DNA of 62,620 bases from a virus. The stretch is taken from IMG/VR virus record IMGVR_UViG_3300048837_000408, positions 1 through 62,620 of that record; one strand, written 5' to 3'. The first letter of the stretch is position 1. Every line of letters starts with the position of its first letter. Shown here one piece after another: positions 57,966 to 62,620 of this stretch. Position numbers and translations under genes: made by a program. Under the pieces are notes generated by a model. It worked only from the letters and a program-made list of their open reading frames with translations. It was not told where the DNA came from and did no database searches.

Positions 57966-58168
57966 ATGTATTCGATCCGGTAATACAGGCATATGGAGAT
58001 GGTTTGCGAGATTTGCAAGATACATTCAAAATTGAGCGAGATCGCAATATTCAAGTGTATAATAAGCTCAAGCCTCAAGACTTTCAGGCGATCTCGGATA
58101 AGTACGGACCTGAAGCGGTGACGGATTACATACAGCGCATGGAGTCGCGCCGAATGAAGCGGAGGTAG
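57962..58168 (+). CDS. Small basic protein after the portal
   Basis: 68 aa, helical, with a basic C-terminus (QRMESRRMKRR). AGGAGGGGTAGC overlaps the portal end and the start overlaps its stop. Perhaps a head-completion or internal protein; unproven. Confidence 0.65.
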   Translation: MNVFDPVIQAYGDGLRDLQDTFKIERDRNIQVYNKLKPQDFQAISDKYGPEAVTDYIQRMESRRMKRR

Positions 58169-58170
58169 GC

Positions 58171-59193
58171 ATGGCAAAGAAAAAGAACACCTTCAATTGG
58201 GGTGATGGGAAAGCTCCGAAGAAACCAAGTTGGGTCAATTCGAACCGAACTGTCCAGCCTATTGTGGACACGGAGAAGCGTCAGTTTAATAACCCCAACC
58301 TGCGTACTGTGACGACTGTAAAGAAACCTACCCTGGATAAGACTTACTATAAGACGGGGGATCAGGGCTTGCACTTCTTCAACTGGGGGACGCAGAAACA
58401 CCAAACGGGCGGATCATTGGCAGGTGGGATCAATGACTACCTGATGAGTGCTGGACTGATCTCTAATGATCCAACCAATCCTGGTGGTGGGGGTGGAAGT
58501 GGTGGTTATGATTGGAGCGGTGGAGGGGGCGGGGGAGGAGAGTCTGCTCCAATCCCAGTTACCTGGGAAGCCTTTGATGCCAACATCGCCGGTGCACCGT
58601 CCTGGTGGAAAGCTCTGAAGCCATCGGAAACCAATGAGGCTACCGAGTATCTGGCGGCGACCAATATGTTGATCCCCTTCCTGTCCCCGGAGGATCAGCG
58701 TCAGGTGGCATCGAATTTATACCAGCAAGATCCAACCAACTTCGCCCACCTGAATCCTGAAACCATGGATAAGGTCAATGACCAGACGATACCCTTTGTA
58801 CCGCCTTCCGCCCTGACCACTGGACTGCGCCAACAGTTCACTTCCGGGGAACGGGCGAGTAATGCTCTGCAAGCTCTATCACAGTTGGCTGGAGCTACGG
58901 GTAAGACAGATGCGGAACTTGGACCGGGTTATCGGTATCTACGTTCGATCCTGAATGTAGGTTCCCAGTTTGGGGGAACCGGATCGAATATGCAAACCCG
59001 CCGTCAGCAGTTGAACGCGATGGGGGCACTTGATCCGTTGATGTCCCAGAGCCAGCAGCAGTCATTGAACGCTTATGGGCCACTGGCGCGAATGTTATCC
59101 CAGCCTTATTTCTCAGCAGGTCAGTTGGTTCCCATGCAGCGCACGCAGGATGGGCGGTACGTCTTTGGTGAGGCAAACAAGGAACTCTTATAA
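58171..59193 (+). CDS. Virion-region protein of unknown function
   Basis: 340 aa. Basic N-terminus (AKKKNTFNWGDGKAPKKPSW), a Gly-rich linker near residues 105-130, then a helical domain with TSGERASNALQALSQLAG near 225 and Gln/Met-rich C-terminus. It sits between portal and the giant gene and may be a smaller internal or ejection partner of the giant protein. Confidence 0.65.
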   Translation: MAKKKNTFNWGDGKAPKKPSWVNSNRTVQPIVDTEKRQFNNPNLRTVTTVKKPTLDKTYYKTGDQGLHFFNWGTQKHQTGGSLAGGINDYLMSAGLISNDPTNPGGGGGSGGYDWSGGGGGGGESAPIPVTWEAFDANIAGAPSWWKALKPSETNEATEYLAATNMLIPFLSPEDQRQVASNLYQQDPTNFAHLNPETMDKVNDQTIPFVPPSALTTGLRQQFTSGERASNALQALSQLAGATGKTDAELGPGYRYLRSILNVGSQFGGTGSNMQTRRQQLNAMGALDPLMSQSQQQSLNAYGPLARMLSQPYFSAGQLVPMQRTQDGRYVFGEANKELL

Positions 59194-59195
59194 AT

Positions 59196-62100
59196 ATGGC
59201 ATCCAAAGTCTTAGAGAATTTATTCAAGAAACCGAATCTCATTCAACGGGCATTGAAGCCGGGTCAGTCTGTCACCCCGAAGTTTTGGGAACAGGCGGAT
59301 TTTTATGACACCCTCAATCAATCCCGTCAGGATCGGGGCGATCCGCCTGTGTATGAGCCACAGGTCAAGATGGGGGATCGGTTGTTCTATGATCCCACCT
59401 TCAAGTCTGTCACCACGCGCTCATCTGGTCAGCCCCTCTTTTGGGATCAGTCAACCAATCAATATTCTTTGAAATCAACGGGCGTACCTGCCGTATATAA
59501 GGGTGAAACCAATTATCAGATTGGGGATCAGCCCGCCACGTTCACCAAGAACCAACCCACTGTCTCGAAGGAAGTCAAGGCGGGGGATAAGTTATATTAC
59601 AATCCGCAGGTAGGAGAGATTACCAATGTCGCAACTCAATACCCGGTCTATGAAAGAGTCGGTAAAGACGGCGTTTCAGAATGGTCGCTCGAAGGGGACC
59701 AGCAGGCCCTCTACCGGAACATTGTCGAAAAGAAAGAGGAGCCGGATGCGGTCTACACGCCGGGGCTGACAGGTGCGCCTACCCCACAGACCGTAGATAA
59801 GTATGGTAGTGCAGGGTTGAATTATTTCAAGACCGTCTGGAATCCGCGCAATGGATTGTGGCAGAACGCTGTCGATAACTTTGAACTGAGTACCGAGAAA
59901 CTAAAGCGGATGGGGTTCTATCTCAGCGAGGGATCGAATGCCACGATGGGGTTCCTATCTGGGGTAGCACAGGGTCCGGGGTTGGATCTGGCGCGGGGGA
60001 TCTGGTCAGGGTTGGCGGGTGTTGGACAGTGGTTGGGCACGAAGGGAGCCATCAAGATTGGCTCAGGTAATTTGAGTGAGGAACAGCAGAACCTTTTGGC
60101 TGCTCAGGGTGTCGCTGGCATCCAGGCCATGACGCCGGGGAAACGGGCAGCTTTGATTGAGTTGGAGAAAGTGAAGCGGTTACAGAACCCCGATTCAATG
60201 TCAGGTGGGGATGAGGCTCTGGTTCCCGTCAAGAAAGGAACGACTGATCGGATCGCTAACCGGGACTTACGAGAGTCCCTGGACTCTGATTCGGTGGAGT
60301 GGTTGGATCAGGCCGACTATCGCAGGGAGCGAATGGAGAACACCTTCGATCAGTCCCGCCAGTATTTTGAGAGTTTTGGGAAACAGATTTCGGGAGAACA
60401 GGAAGACCGGACTGTGACTCTGGCGCGTCAGTATGGGATTGCCATTCCTGAAGGTAAGTCGTACATGGAGCGTAGGCAAGTCCCCATCGAACTGCGCCAG
60501 AAACTTTATGAGAAGTCGCAGGAAATTCGAGGGCGGGCTTATCAAGAGGTGGGAACCAATCCTGTACAGGCAATTGAATCCCTGAAGGAGTCCATTCAGT
60601 TGGAGCGATCTGCGGGGGGTAAGTCGGGGGTATTTGATCCCTACTTTGCCTTCACCTGGGTATCCAACCCGGATGCGGAAGATAAGTACCTGTCTTCAGT
60701 AGCGCAGATGGAACTCACCTTGGGACGCCCCCTGTCTCGTTACGAGATGTGGAAAGCGCGGGATGCCTTTGTCGATCCTTGGCAAGAGGGGATAGGTGAA
60801 ACCATTTTCGACTTCACCAATCTTATTTCTTTGCCAGTTATTGATGACATCATCCCGGCTGTGTTCAAGGGTATCAAGACGATGGGAGCCAAGACCTTGA
60901 ATGGGATTATCAAGGCTCCGGTGGTGGGACAGTTCGTGGAGTATATCGGGGGACGGGCTGTACGCTCACAGGCTACTCGCTACGCCTCGGATATGACCGA
61001 CATTTTGATGGGGGTAGCAGAGTCCACCCGCAACCGCTCGGGTAATCGTTTTGAATTATTCCAGGGTAACCTTGAGAAGATTGGTAAGGCAATTGAATCC
61101 GGTCTACCTGCGGAGGTCAACATCGTTCGTGAGCTAGGCTTACCCTCCACTATTGCCGGTCGCCAGGAACGGGTATTGTTGGGGTTATCGAACGCTTTTG
61201 AAGGTACACTGAAGGTGGCAGATAATCAGGTGGAATTGAAGGATGCCATTCGTAAGGGCTTACGTCCGGGTGAGTGGACGATGCTGGCGGATGACGCCCG
61301 TAAGGAACTCCGGGGTAAGTTCTATAAAGTGGAACGCCCGAAGATCGAAAAGAATTTCCAGTTACCGGATCGGGATGTCAAGTGGCAGCAGTTCTATGAT
61401 GCTCAATTAGCCAAGACCAATGATGTGGATGCCCGCTTCTTTGCAGATGAGGAAATCCGTAAGCTGGAGGAAGCCGGGATTGAGAAGGCGGCTGGAGATG
61501 CAGCCGACAAATTGGTGGAACGCAATCTGGAACAGATCGTGCCTATTATGTCCTCGCGGTTCCGGGAAGGCTACCTTCAGGTCAATCGACCTGTGAAGCA
61601 ATCCTTACTCGGGAAGATGGCTGATAGTTTTCTGAGCACCTGGACAAAGTTTGTACTATCCGCCCGTCCCGCCTGGGTGGTGAATAACTACCTGGATAAC
61701 TCATTTCGCTATCTGGTTCATGGGGGTAATCCATTCCAGGTGATTGATGTGCTGCGGGCGGACACCATTCAGAAGTTATTGAGTGAGGGATTGCTACCTT
61801 CTCGTATGATGTACACCTTTGCTCGGGCAGAACTGGAGCGGGGCGGAGAGACAGTGGTACAGGTGTTGGCGCGGGGTGGGTCGTTTGGTAAAACCAGTAC
61901 GGCCCTGGACTTCTTTACTCACGCTGCCGAACAGTCTATTGAGAAGCGTTCGCAAGAACTGGATAAGTTATTGATTGAGAAGCCAGCCGGTGCGATCACC
62001 AATTTCCTGCGCCGGATCAAGAGTGGGGCGGGAGTATTCTCAGACAGCTTGACAGATGGTGTTTCGGACTGGAACGCGGCGATTGAGGCAGCATTTAGCG

Positions 62101-62620
62101 TGCGGATGTTTGATGATACCTTCCAGAAGAATATGACCAAGTTGAATGGATGGGGGCGAGGTCAGCTAGAGGAAATGCTACGGGTGAAGGGGGCATCGGA
62201 TAGCGCGGTACGATTTGCTCTACAAAGTTGGGATGCTCTTGCTACCAATCCCGATCAGTTACGCGCTATGCTGAAGTCTATGCGGGCGGGTAGCGGGGAT
62301 GTGATTGGTTATATGATCCCATCCCGCGAACTGTCAGAGGCAATGGAAGGTGTGACGCCTGAACTGCGCGATCAGTTCATCTCGGATGTGTCGGATAAAT
62401 TGCTACGGGCGATGGAGAACTCCCGCCTGAACAATGAAGTCTTTGAGCCTGGGAAGTTCTTTGACGATCTGATCAAGGACTTTGACGGCAAGAAGCCCGC
62501 TATCCTGAATACACCTGACTTGCGTGATCCACCTGATATGCAAAACGTGGCGAACAAATTAGATGGTGCTCCCGATCCTGCTCCTACGCCGAACAGTGAG
62601 CCAAAGGTAGCGGCTCCTAG
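59196..62620 (+). CDS. Giant virion protein, N-terminal third (continues at base 3)
   Basis: The frame begins at the ATG at 59196, just after the previous stop, and runs open to the end of the window; base 62496 equals base 3 and the frame continues to 6005 (3,100 aa in all). Nothing forces another start: GGAA lies 13 nt upstream, a weak ribosome site for so large a product. This part is helical and mixed, with FVLSARPAWVVNNYLDNSFR near residue 825, a motif seen in very large phage internal or polyvalent proteins. Probably carried in the capsid and injected. Confidence 0.9.
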   Translation, partial: MASKVLENLFKKPNLIQRALKPGQSVTPKFWEQADFYDTLNQSRQDRGDPPVYEPQVKMGDRLFYDPTFKSVTTRSSGQPLFWDQSTNQYSLKSTGVPAVYKGETNYQIGDQPATFTKNQPTVSKEVKAGDKLYYNPQVGEITNVATQYPVYERVGKDGVSEWSLEGDQQALYRNIVEKKEEPDAVYTPGLTGAPTPQTVDKYGSAGLNYFKTVWNPRNGLWQNAVDNFELSTEKLKRMGFYLSEGSNATMGFLSGVAQGPGLDLARGIWSGLAGVGQWLGTKGAIKIGSGNLSEEQQNLLAAQGVAGIQAMTPGKRAALIELEKVKRLQNPDSMSGGDEALVPVKKGTTDRIANRDLRESLDSDSVEWLDQADYRRERMENTFDQSRQYFESFGKQISGEQEDRTVTLARQYGIAIPEGKSYMERRQVPIELRQKLYEKSQEIRGRAYQEVGTNPVQAIESLKESIQLERSAGGKSGVFDPYFAFTWVSNPDAEDKYLSSVAQMELTLGRPLSRYEMWKARDAFVDPWQEGIGETIFDFTNLISLPVIDDIIPAVFKGIKTMGAKTLNGIIKAPVVGQFVEYIGGRAVRSQATRYASDMTDILMGVAESTRNRSGNRFELFQGNLEKIGKAIESGLPAEVNIVRELGLPSTIAGRQERVLLGLSNAFEGTLKVADNQVELKDAIRKGLRPGEWTMLADDARKELRGKFYKVERPKIEKNFQLPDRDVKWQQFYDAQLAKTNDVDARFFADEEIRKLEEAGIEKAAGDAADKLVERNLEQIVPIMSSRFREGYLQVNRPVKQSLLGKMADSFLSTWTKFVLSARPAWVVNNYLDNSFRYLVHGGNPFQVIDVLRADTIQKLLSEGLLPSRMMYTFARAELERGGETVVQVLARGGSFGKTSTALDFFTHAAEQSIEKRSQELDKLLIEKPAGAITNFLRRIKSGAGVFSDSLTDGVSDWNAAIEAAFSVRMFDDTFQKNMTKLNGWGRGQLEEMLRVKGASDSAVRFALQSWDALATNPDQLRAMLKSMRAGSGDVIGYMIPSRELSEAMEGVTPELRDQFISDVSDKLLRAMENSRLNNEVFEPGKFFDDLIKDFDGKKPAILNTPDLRDPPDMQNVANKLDGAPDPAPTPNSEPKVAAP
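62494..62620. repeat. Terminal direct repeat, right copy (circular closure)
   Basis: Identical to bases 1-127. Removing one copy leaves a 62,493-bp circle with the giant gene intact. Confidence 0.95.

Overview
This window is one complete circular genome of a tailed bacteriophage. Bases 1-127 are repeated exactly at 62494-62620, and a single reading frame runs through that junction, so the unique length is 62,493 bp. The 127 bp overlap is a common assembler k-mer size, so I read it as a closed-circle artefact and not as packaged terminal repeats. No integrase, repressor, tRNA, CRISPR array or phage RNA polymerase was recognised. Promoters are of the host sigma-70 type and most genes have strong GGAGG-type ribosome sites. 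This suggests a virulent or undetermined-lifestyle phage of an unidentified bacterium that relies on host transcription. The HK97-fold capsid (N4-gp56 family), the portal, the beta-propeller tail protein and the absence of a recognisable tape measure or tail-tube gene are most compatible with a short-tailed (podovirus-like) particle; this is an inference.

Layout. (1) 50.8 kb through the junction to 20.5 kb, plus strand: late operon with a tailspike-like protein, large terminase, portal, a 3,100-residue giant virion protein, scaffold, major capsid protein, neck and tail proteins, a nuclease-fold protein, fibre, GH25 endolysin, holin-like proteins and a metallophosphoesterase. Two LAGLIDADG homing endonuclease genes sit antisense inside it, each with its own near-consensus promoter. 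(2) 36.5 to 20.6 kb, minus strand: replication, recombination and nucleotide operon with SNF2 helicase, SSB-like protein, primase, two DNA methyltransferases, DnaB-like helicase, family A DNA polymerase, UDG-like protein, HAD nucleotidase fusion, RecA-like recombinase, RuvC-like resolvase and, last, an Acb2/Tad1-like cyclic-nucleotide sponge. (3) 36.6-37.6 kb: RNase HI, then a non-coding stretch with five exactly 21-bp-phased repeats, a promoter and a multi-stem structured RNA candidate. (4) 45.7 to 37.6 kb, minus strand: small early or accessory genes, an RNA ligase and an HNH nuclease, many separated by strong hairpins. (5) 45.7-46.3 kb: divergent non-coding region with four exactly 17-bp-phased AT-rich repeats (origin candidate). 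(6) 46.3-50.6 kb, plus strand: D12 adenine methyltransferase and many small, often membrane, proteins.

The most striking element is a full GGDEF (diguanylate cyclase-type) domain with every catalytic position at canonical spacing, buried inside the giant virion protein. The same phage encodes an Acb2-like protein of a family that sequesters cyclic oligonucleotides. Together they suggest that this phage may both make or sense and absorb cyclic-nucleotide signals; this is a hypothesis.
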